A stretch of DNA of 12,932 nucleotides from Baffinella frigidus (taxonomy: Eukaryota > Cryptophyceae > Cryptomonadales > Baffinellaceae), in contig MU646314.1 of the NCBI GenBank assembly GCA_026770585.1, positions 621,278 through 634,209 of the forward strand, in the 5' to 3' direction. Position 1 is the stretch's first letter, and every line of letters starts with the position of its first letter. Below the pieces are notes generated by a model that saw nothing but the letters and a program-made list of their open reading frames with translations, had not been told where the DNA came from and ran no database searches. Made by a program: the position numbers and the translations under genes. Positions 9,901 through 12,268 of the stretch are shown here, one piece after another.

Positions 9901-10297
9901 TGAAACCTTGATGTGACGCATCCTTTCCTCTTCAGTTCTCCATTCTCCGTTATCCGTGCTACATATACGTTGGATACACCCGTGCCGCTTTAATTCTCTG
10001 AGTGCGGGGCGGGTCCGGTCTTGATGGAGCATGGAGAATGGAGAAGGGAGAATGGAGGACGGGCGGCAAGGGTATCCCTTAAGTGACCAACGGGCGAATA
10101 ATCGCCCGTGGAAGCCCTAGGCAGGTCCTAGGGCCCTACGGTAGGGCGTATGAGCCTACTGGCCACTCGAGGGATATCCAACGCCTGATTTGGTCCCCCC
10201 GTGAATCAGGCTGGTCGCAAGACAGGAGCTGCTGCGGGACGTGTATGCCGTCAGCGACGAGGTTGTTCGCTTCTTCGACGCCGAGCTCAGCAAGTGA
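930..10297 (+). CDS. DUF1350-family alpha/beta hydrolase, ten-exon gene, 5' end outside window
   Basis: The join 930-993, 2144-2222, 3795-3923, 4569-4666, 5438-5542, 6484-6558, 7540-7638, 8442-8534, 9299-9351, 10222-10297 gives 871 nt: one base completing a codon, 289 codons and TGA. Every junction is phase-consistent; eight donors are GT and intron 4 uses GC. In order the protein shows ATPYDLQFDY, the nucleophile elbow GHSCG (exon 3), SFNSKPAS, EELVAP, DGTREFLPSPPE, VRFKEDSIDES (likely acid Asp) and LPGTHVTPL (likely catalytic His). From memory these are the landmarks of DUF1350 proteins, an uncharacterised hydrolase-like family of cyanobacteria and plastid-bearing eukaryotes; substrate unknown. 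The family's N-terminal part (usually a GGAFVGA-like strand-turn) is absent, so earlier exons lie to the left, and any plastid targeting peptide would be there. High GC3 in all exons supports coding. The family call rests on motif recall, not on a search. Confidence 0.85.
1000..1178. mobile_element. Foldback element, family C copy 1
   Basis: The left end CCACCAACCCTCACG..CACCAAATCG is matched in reverse by CGATTTGGTCTTTCCGTGAGGGTTGGTGG at the right. The centre has its own palindrome (agaccccagatctggggtct). It has no coding capacity and starts six bases after the exon-1 donor. Probably a MITE; no clear target duplication. Confidence 0.65.
1189..1332. mobile_element. Foldback element, family C copy 2
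   Basis: Terminal inverted repeat CCACCAACCCTCACGGGA, then GACCAAATGATCGATTT, is matched at the right end (1297-1332) with few mismatches. An inner hairpin (cagacccccc / ggggtctg) lies at 1249-1279. It is adjacent to copy 1 with about 10 bp between, so the pair may be a tandem insertion or one compound foldback. Confidence 0.7.
1333..1587. other. Intron 1 segment, nothing recognised
   Basis: Mixed-composition sequence with no convincing ORF, repeat or splice-linked exon. It contains short echoes of other intron repeats (catacagtggactacgaag resembles the pair at 2953-2970) but nothing I can assign. Confidence 0.5.
1588..1746. mobile_element. Foldback element, family D copy 1, with flanking direct repeats
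   Basis: Inverted ends CCACGCCAGA (1602) and TCTGGCGTGG (1724) enclose GTTGACTTTTGAAAACC-type text. It is flanked by an exact 14-bp direct repeat GCCTCCAGCCCTCC (1588-1601 and 1733-1746), which looks like a target-site duplication. An inverted relative lies at 2628-2752. Confidence 0.65.
1758..1893. mobile_element. Foldback element with GTACCACC ends
   Basis: The left end GTACCACCAGCCACCAGAAG..GAACCAAA pairs with TTTGGTTCTCTTCTGAAGGTTGGTGGTAC at the right. The inner stem CCCTGCAGACTAAAACC / GGTTTTAGTCTGCAGGG (about 1801-1840) is nearly perfect. It has no coding capacity. Confidence 0.65.
1961..2000 (+). repeat. CT microsatellite in intron 1
   Basis: Run of CT dinucleotides with CG interruptions, followed after a short spacer by the telomere-like tract. 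It may act as part of a distant polypyrimidine signal for exon 2. Confidence 0.8.
2015..2131 (+). repeat. Interstitial telomere-like (CCCTAAA)n, about 15 units
   Basis: Nearly perfect CCCTAAA repeats with a few variants (CCCTGAA, CCCCCTAAA) end 13 bases before the exon-2 start. This is the plant/algal-type telomere repeat. With single-copy exon on both sides it is interstitial, not a chromosome end. Confidence 0.92.
2144..2222 (+). CDS. DUF1350 gene exon 2
   Basis: The acceptor is accacgcag just after a long CCCTAAA tract; the donor is CCCAG|gtatca. It reads FDYIDLCQGVLARSEAALLA then MGTKYP and ends with one base of a Gly codon (phase 1). It is amphipathic and helical, following ATPYDLQ directly as expected for the family (FDH...). 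Four full or partial copies lie downstream. Confidence 0.85.
2335..2398 (+). pseudogene. Exon 2 copy b, fully open with donor
   Basis: It reads LCQGVLARSKAALLAMGTKY then P, with donor CCCAG|gtacat in the same phase as exon 2, and has attcag just before. The only amino-acid change from exon 2 over the copied part is Glu to Lys. The first six codons of exon 2 (FDYIDL, except the final L) are missing. Either a young duplicate or a usable alternative exon. Confidence 0.8.
2443..2499 (+). pseudogene. Exon 2 copy c, degraded
   Basis: It reads CHGVLVHSEVVILAKPNTQ with a net 4-nt deletion near its end, then CCCAG|gtacgtttacccgatcgg. The donor flank matches copy b (gtacatttacccgatcgg), so copy plus downstream intron were duplicated together. 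Confidence 0.75.
2543..2593 (+). repeat. (GGTTTAC)n heptamer array
   Basis: About seven exact tandem units of GGTTTAC, one base different from the telomeric GGTTTAG. More scattered units occur at 2308-2330, 2781-2797 and 3100-3116. Confidence 0.9.
2628..2752. mobile_element. Foldback element, family D copy 2
   Basis: Ends CACGCCAGAGT and ACTCTGGCGTG. The interior (GGGGTCGCCAA..GTCAATTCCCC..AAGGC.GTGGTTTTCAAAAGTCAACAA) is the reverse complement of the interior of the copy at 1602-1732. It sits directly against an exon-2 tail copy. Confidence 0.7.
2752..2774 (+). pseudogene. Exon 2 copy e, tail only
   Basis: GCCATGCAAGACAAGTGTCC then AG|gtgcaa matches the tail of copy d (2862-2884). It is cut off at its left by the family D element, suggesting the element landed in an exon-2 duplicate. 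Confidence 0.6.
2824..2884 (+). pseudogene. Exon 2 copy d, open with donor
   Basis: It reads CQGVLVRSEAVLLAMQDTHP and one Gly base before |gtacac, the same length and phase as the corresponding 20 codons of exon 2. There is no stop or indel. No strong acceptor is directly upstream (gggttgagtgccag). Confidence 0.75.
2953..3091. mobile_element. Possible foldback with CCGTGTGG/CCACCGTG ends
   Basis: CCACACGGTGGACTACGGA near 2952 pairs imperfectly with TCGTAGCCCACCGTGCGG near 3075. Between them are AAAGTCAAC motifs like those inside other foldbacks. Ends are poorly defined. Confidence 0.4.
3300..3336 (+). pseudogene. Exon 3 head copy 1
   Basis: The text VPVFGLGHSCGA is preserved, but the acceptor is caagg instead of cagggg and one base is missing at the border. 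After GHSCGA the sequence diverges. Confidence 0.75.
3452..3490 (+). pseudogene. Exon 3 head copy 2, in-frame stop
   Basis: The acceptor tcctggcag is intact. It reads VPVFG, then TAA, then GHSCGV. The change creates GG|gtaagg, a near-consensus donor in the middle of the copy. Confidence 0.8.
3574..3625 (+). pseudogene. Exon 3 head copy 3
   Basis: The acceptor gtgtgcag is followed by FPVFRLGHSCGAPLHTSN in frame, then divergence. The elbow is intact but the Gly before Leu is Arg. Confidence 0.8.
3795..3923 (+). CDS. DUF1350 gene exon 3, nucleophile elbow
   Basis: The acceptor is catggcag and the donor CTCAG|gtgcgt. It reads (G)APVFGLGHSCGALLHTIL, then ASAFDTLPPRRAYALLSFNS and KPAS. GHSCG fits the alpha/beta hydrolase G-x-S-x-G elbow, so the Ser at codon 3821-3823 is the predicted nucleophile. 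SFNSKPAS matches the family's conserved SFNN-type strand. It is the fourth and only complete copy of this exon head. Confidence 0.9.
4013..4040 (+). pseudogene. Exon 3 tail copy 1 with donor
   Basis: It reads SFNSKPVS plus one base, then |gtgaga, the same phase as the real exon 3 end (SFNSKPAS|gtgcgt). This is a donor-side duplicate, 120 bp downstream of the original. Confidence 0.78.
4171..4199 (+). pseudogene. Exon 3 tail copy 2, donor lost
   Basis: It reads ISFNS then CCGCCTCGG, lacking the Lys codon and with GG|gagagt in place of the GT donor. The downstream cgagagtcaaccc text repeats that at 3957. Confidence 0.6.
4327..4346 (+). pseudogene. Exon 4 head copy 1
   Basis: After cttcggcag it reads (E)SIQHFE, then passes into ACACTGAACCCGAAAC repeats. 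The acceptor and pyrimidine tract are preserved. Confidence 0.8.
4431..4450 (+). pseudogene. Exon 4 head copy 2
   Basis: After cttcggcag it reads (E)SIPQFE, identical to exon 4 for 20 bases, then ACACTGAACCC repeats. It is 138 bp upstream of the real exon. Confidence 0.85.
4569..4666 (+). CDS. DUF1350 gene exon 4
   Basis: The acceptor is ctgcggcag. Two bases complete a Glu codon, then SIPQFEELVAPVSSAVMDQG and EGASRARLGIQQ. No GT follows before the in-frame TAA at 4682, so the best donor is the GC in CAG|gcactg at 4667, which keeps phase 0 with exon 5. A shorter exon ending at 4615 (GCC|gtgatg, also phase 0) is the alternative. Confidence 0.75.
4667..4668 (+). promoter_or_regulatory. Non-canonical GC splice donor of intron 4
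   Basis: CAG|gcactg is the only site that keeps the open LGIQQ end and phase 0 with exon 5. GC-AG introns are known in many eukaryotes and are frequent in some protists such as dinoflagellates. The +4 to +6 positions are poor. Confidence 0.5.
4675..5117. other. Intron 4, left part
   Basis: CCTAAACC/CCTGAAACC telomere-like words (4677-4733) and a CT microsatellite (4777-4817) are followed by a lower-GC segment with a small direct duplication, CTTTCTYGAGGAATTCGTGC (4845, 4869). An antisense frame is open over 4792-5100 but has a poly-Phe/Arg-Glu low-complexity makeup; I do not call it a gene. Confidence 0.5.
5118..5324. mobile_element. Foldback element with GGGCCC..GAGAATGC ends
   Basis: The left end GGGCCCGCCCACTTGAGAATGC, then AGAGGGGCCT, is matched in reverse near 5290-5322 (aggcccctcttgcattctcg.gtgggccc). 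About 205 bp, lower GC than its surroundings, non-coding. Single copy in the window. Confidence 0.65.
5438..5542 (+). CDS. DUF1350 gene exon 5
   Basis: The acceptor is cttctctctccag, the donor AAG|gtgagg, a near-consensus site. It reads AIEEVQRRTDELAGSAVAPR then AVGRELLPLAWQGFK, phase 0 at both ends. It is helical and would form part of the cap region between nucleophile and acid. I see no extra copies of this exon. Confidence 0.8.
6001..6480 (+). repeat. CT-rich minisatellite in intron 5
   Basis: Pure pyrimidine-rich text with CA steps. From about 6167 it is a tandem array of a 74-bp unit: cactctcacaccctct recurs at 6181, 6255, 6329 and 6411 (spacings 74, 74, 82). The last bases form the acceptor of exon 6. 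Ser/Leu-rich open frames across it are artefacts. Confidence 0.9.
6127..6141 (+). pseudogene. Exon 6 head copy before the CT array
   Basis: ctctcggcag|GTGCTGGAGCAGCTC repeats the acceptor and first five codons (VLEQL) of exon 6, then runs into the CT array. The array therefore lies between two copies of the same exon head. Confidence 0.85.
6484..6558 (+). CDS. DUF1350 gene exon 6
   Basis: The acceptor ctctcgcag ends a roughly 480-bp CT tract; the donor is GAG|gtctcc. It reads VLEQLPSLLQQVADGTREFL then PSPPE. DGTREFxPSPxE is a family landmark. Phase 0 at both ends. A partial head copy lies at 6127 and a tail copy at 6696. Confidence 0.88.
6696..6728 (+). pseudogene. Exon 6 tail copy with donor
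   Basis: GGCACCCGCGAATTCCTCCC and following bases read GTREFLPSPPE, identical to the exon-6 end except one silent change, followed by |gtctct. It is about 170 bp downstream of the original. Open frame and donor, but no good acceptor directly before it. Confidence 0.85.
6730..7030 (+). repeat. Tandem duplication with (CTT)n in intron 6
   Basis: gaggtctcNctccttctt.. (CTT)n ..attactctc..gagtgatc occurs at 6726-6797 and again at 6954-7025, about 228 bp apart. The second starts at a bare GAGGTCTC, the last trace of a third exon-6 tail. Palindrome GCTCACCAATTTGGTGAGC lies at 6910-6928. Confidence 0.75.
7110..7200. other. Weak hairpin in intron 6
   Basis: AGTACACCGAA and TTTGTAAAGTTGAC pair with GTTGACTTTTACAAA and CAGTGTACT around a GGGGGTG loop. 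It resembles other foldbacks carrying GTTGACTTTT. Confidence 0.4.
7222..7345. mobile_element. Foldback element, family D-like
   Basis: The left CTCGCCAGAGGGCTCGCAAA and right CCTCGAGCCCTCTGGCGTG are inverted repeats. The CGCCAGAG tip is shared with the family D copies at 1602 and 2628. AT-rich text with AAATTAAATC repeats follows to the exon-7 acceptor. Confidence 0.65.
7540..7638 (+). CDS. DUF1350 gene exon 7, acid residue
   Basis: The acceptor caaatcgcag follows an AT-rich stretch; the donor is GAG|gtgcgc. It reads VRELVRGRFQAEGGALLVRF then KEDSIDESPDLAE, phase 0 at both ends. The VRFKEDSIDES strand-turn is the family's conserved acidic loop, and one Asp is the likely acid of the triad (inference). 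Confidence 0.88.
7696..7957. mobile_element. Foldback element between 47-bp direct repeats
   Basis: CACACAGCGGGCTACGAA (7743) and TTCGTAGCCCGCTGTGTG (7884) are perfect inverted ends of an about 159-bp element. On both sides lies a near-identical 47-bp direct repeat containing CCAACCGTCGACGTTTTGG (7696-7742, 7911-7957). The repeats are too long for a normal target duplication, so the site was probably duplicated as a block. GTAGCCCGCTGTGTAG also occurs at 3717. Confidence 0.65.
7958..8385. other. Intron 7 remainder
   Basis: It contains short repeats (cgcgcgacagttgac / gtcagttgatcacgcgcg; atcagttgactaatgt / gttgactaatgtcag at 8060-8105) and the pair ttcggatccgg / tccgaaattc. I see no exon-like segment. 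Confidence 0.4.
8388..8421 (+). pseudogene. Possible degenerate exon 8 head
   Basis: tgttgggggcggggaagagtggagggcggatc resembles ctgtcgggggcggggaggagtgggggaaggatc in exon 8 (8452-8484), 64 bp upstream. The acceptor is not preserved. Confidence 0.45.
8442..8534 (+). CDS. DUF1350 gene exon 8, catalytic His
   Basis: The acceptor is gcgtatggcag and the donor ACCCAG|gtagga. It reads VLRSVGGGEEWGKDRVQLVD then LPGTHVTPLTQ, phase 0 at both ends. LPGTHVTPL matches the family's LPG-x-HLTP motif and supplies the predicted catalytic His. Confidence 0.88.
8681..8768 (+). repeat. 20-bp tandem repeat, 4.4 copies
   Basis: Unit GCCCACCTGTCCCGAGGCGG at 8681, 8701, 8721 and 8741 plus a partial at 8761, with only two substitutions (8686 is C, 8706 is T; first unit edge). 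Each unit holds a CCTGT/GAGGCGGGC block also seen near 9011 and 9172. Confidence 0.95.
8819..8939. mobile_element. Family A inverted-repeat element A1
   Basis: TA, then cGGGGTACCTCGCTCATAAGAAAGC, is mirrored at the right by GCTTTCTTATGAGCGAGGTACCCC, then tgTA. The core is a CCC..AGGACC / GGTCCT..GGG palindrome. 121 bp including both TA. No ORF: a MITE-like, non-autonomous element whose transposase source is not visible here. Confidence 0.88.
9043..9076 (+). pseudogene. Exon 9 head copy, interrupted
   Basis: The acceptor gcgcgcag plus 34 bases are identical to exon 9 (DLFPSTPLDSF). At 9077 the copy is broken by a family A remnant. The original continues GACCCGTTCCTG. Confidence 0.85.
9077..9156. 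mobile_element. Family A remnant A2
   Basis: The full CCTAGG-rich core (ccccctaggaccctacagtagccc .. ggtcctaggggg) is present, with a right end gcgaggttcccctgta. The left terminal repeat and the right tttcttat part are missing. Core nearly identical to A1. Confidence 0.75.
9299..9351 (+). CDS. DUF1350 gene exon 9
   Basis: The acceptor is ccccgcgcag and the donor CTCAG|gtcctg. It reads DLFPSTPLDSFDPFLPL plus two bases of an Arg codon. A second copy of its first 34 bases, with the same cgcgcag acceptor, lies at 9043 and is broken by an inserted element. Confidence 0.78.
9378..9460 (+). repeat. Dispersed border repeat (TACACGGGACTG)
   Basis: GTAAAGTCACTCCGGTCATCC, minus its last base, then TACACGGGACTGTATCCCC recurs in reverse at 10302-10344 and 11085-11126. 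A shorter forward relative is at 5939-5967 (gtgactttacacgggactgtgtcccc). Function unknown. Confidence 0.75.
9488..9592. mobile_element. Family B inverted-repeat element B1
   Basis: TA|TCCCTTAAGTGACCAGTAGG .. core CCGTAGGGCCCTAGGACC .. TTAAGGGA|TA. The symmetry continues outside the TA: GGCACTGCACGCGAGCC at left pairs with GGCTCGTGTGCAGTGC at right, so the element sits at the exact centre of a larger palindrome. Confidence 0.8.
9640..9740 (-). repeat. Dispersed repeat, inverted relative of 10690-10768
   Basis: In reverse it reads ggccgtgttggtagtaataaagg .. gaagtgaagaagcttgtcag, matching 10694-10755 and in part 11869-11893. At 9425-9457 gcccgtgttgatagtaatcaagg is another relative. It begins in a CT tract (9625-9670). 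Confidence 0.65.
9786..9862. mobile_element. Family A remnant A3, right half
   Basis: The core ccatagggccctaggcatagg and the right end GTTTCTTAAGAGCGAGGTAC, then CCCTGTA, are present. The left terminal repeat is lost. Confidence 0.78.
9863..10072. other. Intron 9 segment
   Basis: It contains ttctccattctccgtt (9935) and its inverse aatggagaaggga/gagaatgga (10033-10056), giving a loose hairpin. No exon-like text. Confidence 0.4.
10073..10176. mobile_element. Family B element B2, reverse orientation
   Basis: TA|TCCCTTAAGTGACCAACGGGCG .. CGTATGAGCCTACTGGCC .. GAGGGA|TA is the reverse complement of the B1/B5 arrangement, 104 bp. It ends 46 bp before exon 10. Confidence 0.85.
10222..10297 (+). 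CDS. DUF1350 gene exon 10, C-terminus
   Basis: The acceptor is taken as gtcgcaag at 10221 because only this completes the split Arg codon. It then reads QELLRDVYAVSDEVVRFFDA, ELSK and TGA at 10295-10297, resembling the C-terminal helix of the family. Alternative: AA|gtgagg at 10294 is donor-like and further coding could follow. Copies of this exon lie downstream. Confidence 0.72.
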
Positions 10298-10463
10298 GGA
10301 ATGGGGATACAGTCGAGTGTAGGATGGCCGGAGTGACTTTACACAGTTGAGCCTGCTGAGGAGTAGAAGAGAGGGGCTGGAATAGGGAAGAGAGAGGGGC
10401 AGAGAGGAGGGTGGGAATGGGCAAGTGAGGCTGCTGAGGGGAAGGCTTAGACAGGTGCACGGC
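10298..10463 (+). other. Downstream flank of exon 10, duplicated block
   Basis: ggaatggggatacagtc .. ggagtgactttacacagttgagcctgctgagg recurs at 11080-11140. Purine-rich text follows, then ctgctgaggggaaggcttagacag, which acts as an acceptor-like end before exon copy 2. No polyadenylation signal recognised. Confidence 0.5.
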
Positions 10464-10532
10464 GGCTGTATCCGGGACGTGTGTGCCGTGCGCGATCAGC
10501 TTGTTCGCTTCTTCGACGCCGAGCTCAGCAAG
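10464..10532 (+). pseudogene. Exon 10 copy 2, open
   Basis: It reads GCIRDVCAVRDQLVRFFDAE then LSK, where the TGA of exon 10 is TCA, so the frame stays open to 10605. A cttagacag acceptor lies at 10446-10454. It may be an alternative last exon with a different tail, or debris. Confidence 0.7.
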
Positions 10533-10689
10533 TCAGGAGTAAAAGCACCTACAAAAAGCACCTTGCAATCATCTTCGAAGGACCTTGTAATCATCTCCAT
10601 GGTCTAGGAGAGGGCATCTGCCGACCTCTCAGTCTGCTGAGGGGGAGGAGGCTTAGACACAGCCTCAGTGGACCTCGGTGGGGGTGAAT

Positions 10690-10768
10690 ACATGGCGGCC
10701 GTGGTGGTAGTACATGCAATAAAGGTCGCTCTGAAAGTGAAGACGCTTGGCAGAGAGGGGGCGGGCAG
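10690..10768 (+). repeat. Dispersed repeat upstream of exon 10 copy 3
   Basis: tggcggccgtggtggtagtacatgcaataaaggt .. gaagtgaagacgcttggcagaga, related in reverse to 9640-9740. It ends at the gcgggcag acceptor of copy 3. Confidence 0.6.
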
Positions 10769-10848
10769 GAGCTGCTGCGGGACGTGAATGCATTTCTCTG
10801 TTGAGCGATGAGGTTATGCGCTTCTTCGACGAAGAGCTGCGCATGTGA
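10769..10848 (+). pseudogene. Exon 10 copy 3, frameshifted
   Basis: The acceptor gcgggcag is followed by ELLRDVNAFLC and a stop. After a frame shift the text SDEVMRFFDEELRM with TGA is recovered. It ends GCGCAT|gtgagt, a consensus donor. Confidence 0.8.
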
Positions 10849-10857
10849 GTTATTCCT

Positions 10858-10979
10858 TACAGGGGTACCTCGCTCATAAGAAACCGCCCCCCCCCCTAGA
10901 ACCGGCATAGGGCCCTAGGCATGGTCCTACCGTAGGGTCCTAGGGGGGGTCAGTTTCTTATGAGCGAGGTACCCCTGCA
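10858..10979. mobile_element. Family A element A4
   Basis: TA|CAGGGGTACCTCGCTCATAA .. TTATGAGCGAGGTACCCCTG|CA with a CCTAGG core, 122 bp. The right TA is CA and is shared with the start of B3. It lies 10 bp after exon 10 copy 3. Confidence 0.88.
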
Positions 10980-11084
10980 TCCCTTAAGTGGCGGACGGGC
11001 GAATATTCGCCCTAGCTCGCCCTAAGCGGGTCCTAGCTAGGGCCCTACCGTAGGGCGTATGCGCCTACTCGCTACTTAAGGAAT
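10978..11084. mobile_element. Family B element B3, abutting A4
   Basis: CA|TCCCTTAAGTGGCGGACGGG .. CGTATGCGCCTACTC..CTTAAGGAAT. Reverse orientation as in B2; both ends are slightly degraded. It shares its left dinucleotide with A4. Confidence 0.78.
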
Positions 11085-11218
11085 GGGGATGCAGTCCCGT
11101 GTAGGATGACTGGAGTGACTTTACACAGTTGAGGCTGCTGAGGGGAAGGCTCAGACACAGCCTCGGTGGGGGTGCACGGCGGCGTATAGTACACGGCCGC
11201 GTAACATACAAAATGCTG
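11085..11218 (+). other. Duplicated exon-10 downstream flank
   Basis: gggatgcagtcccgtgtagg .. gactttacacagttgaggctgctgaggggaaggctcagacacagcctcgg repeats 10304-10365 and continues into the block also found at 131, 391 and 681 at the other end of the window. No exon copy follows in this unit. Confidence 0.6.
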
Positions 11219-11319
11219 TATCCCCTAAGTGGCCAGTAGGCTCATACGCCCTACGGTAGGGTCCTAGGACCTGCCTAGGGCGAGTTAGGGTGAATATTCA
11301 CCCTATGGGCACTTGAGGG

Positions 11320-11322
<3 letters not shown>
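11219..11322. mobile_element. Family B element B4
   Basis: TA|TCCCCTAAGTGGCCAGTAGG .. core CCTAGGACCTGCCTAGGGCG .. ACTTGAGGGA|TA, 104 bp. Its right TA is the first step of a (TA)n array. Confidence 0.85.
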
Positions 11323-11356
<34 letters not shown>

Positions 11357-11376
11357 TAGTATAGTATACTATATAT
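11321..11376. repeat. (TA)n microsatellite
   Basis: About 28 TA-type dinucleotides with ATAGTATAGTATACTATA interruption, forming a self-complementary tract directly after B4. Confidence 0.95.
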
Positions 11377-11613
11377 GGCGCGCGCCGTGGGATGTCAGGC
11401 CCGCCTCGGGAACGGCATATTGGTATATCTTCACATGCCCGATGAGGATACCCTTTAGCCGGTTTCTGCCGCGATCCTCTGTACAGGGGGGCTTGGTGTG
11501 ATCCGAAAGGAAGCATGGCTTTTCTGCAGAACCAGTTCCGGTGTCCGCCTACGTTGGGAGCTCGAAGAACCTGAAAGGACCTAAAGGTCAACCCCATCGC
11601 TCAAGGCATGTTC
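11377..11613 (-). other. Segment with inverted copy of 9011-9040
   Basis: 11378-11407 is the exact reverse complement of 9011-9040 (30 bp, centred on GGGATGTCAGGC). The rest has no recognisable exon or repeat. Confidence 0.7.
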
Positions 11614-11656
11614 AGCTCCGCGAATAGGTCCTTTACTTCGACGCGGAAGTGAGCGA
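11614..11656 (+). pseudogene. Possible exon 10 copy 4
   Basis: gaataggtcctttacTTCGACGCGGAA|gtgagc resembles gttgttcgcttcTTCGACGCCGAG. Only YFDAE survives; donor-like end again. Weak. Confidence 0.35.
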
Positions 11657-11657
11657 G

Positions 11658-11778
11658 TACAGGGGTAACTCGCTGATAAGAAACCACCCCCACCCTAGGA
11701 CCACCGTAGGGCCCTAGGCATAGGCCTAGGGTAGGGTCCTAGGGGGTTGCGGTTTCTTATGAGCGAGGTACCCCTGTA
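11658..11778. mobile_element. Family A element A5
   Basis: TA|CAGGGGTAACTCGCTGATAA .. TTATGAGCGAGGTACCCCTG|TA, 121 bp. The core contains CCGTAGGGCCCTAGG, also found in family B. Two mismatches in the left terminal repeat. Confidence 0.88.
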
Positions 11779-11940
11779 GAGGGAGAGAAGAGAGGGAGAC
11801 AGCAGAGAGCAGAAGGGGCTGGAAGAGGGGACGTGGGGAGGGGGGTGAAGAGGGATTCTCCTGAGCTCTGGAAGTGAAGAAGCTTGTCAGAGAGTTGAGG
11901 GGGCAGGGCGAGGGAGGGCAGGGAGAGGTGGGGCCAGTTG
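11779..11940. other. Purine-rich spacer between A5 and A6
   Basis: GA-rich text (gagggagagaagaga) like 10361-10420, containing ggaagtgaagaagcttgtcagagag, which is related to 9640-9740 in reverse and to 10725-10755. Confidence 0.55.
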
Positions 11941-12050
11941 TACAGGGGTACCTCGCTCATAAGAAACCGCCCCCGCCCTAGGACCACCATAGGGCCCTAC
12001 TTTAGGGTCCTAGGGGGAGGGCAGTTTCTTGTGAGCGAGGTACACCTTTA
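11941..12050. mobile_element. Family A element A6, shortened core
   Basis: TA|CAGGGGTACCTCGCTCATAA .. CTTGTGAGCGAGGTACACCT|TTA. 110 bp; the core lacks about 11 bp (one CTAGGCATAGG step) relative to A5. Confidence 0.85.
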
Positions 12051-12112
12051 TGGGACAGTTGGACTGATGGACGCGACACCGCGGAGTACCACCGATTATA
12101 TGCTCAATAGTA

Positions 12113-12216
12113 TATCCCTTAAGTGACCAGTAGGCCCATACGCCCTACCGTAGGGCCCTAGGACCTGCCTAGGGCGAGTTAGGGCGATTATTCGCCCGTT
12201 GGTCACTTAAGGGATA
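12113..12216. mobile_element. Family B element B5, best-preserved
   Basis: TA|TCCCTTAAGTGACCAGTAGG .. core CCGTAGGGCCCTAGGACC .. GGTCACTTAAGGGA|TA. 104 bp with near-perfect 15-bp ends and an inner GGGCGATTATTCGCCC hairpin. It lies 53 bp past the stop of the - strand gene, probably in its 3' flank. Confidence 0.9.
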
Positions 12217-12268
12217 ATAACAATAACAACAATTCATTCCCAGCATCTCGCGGCGCAGGCTTGGTGCG

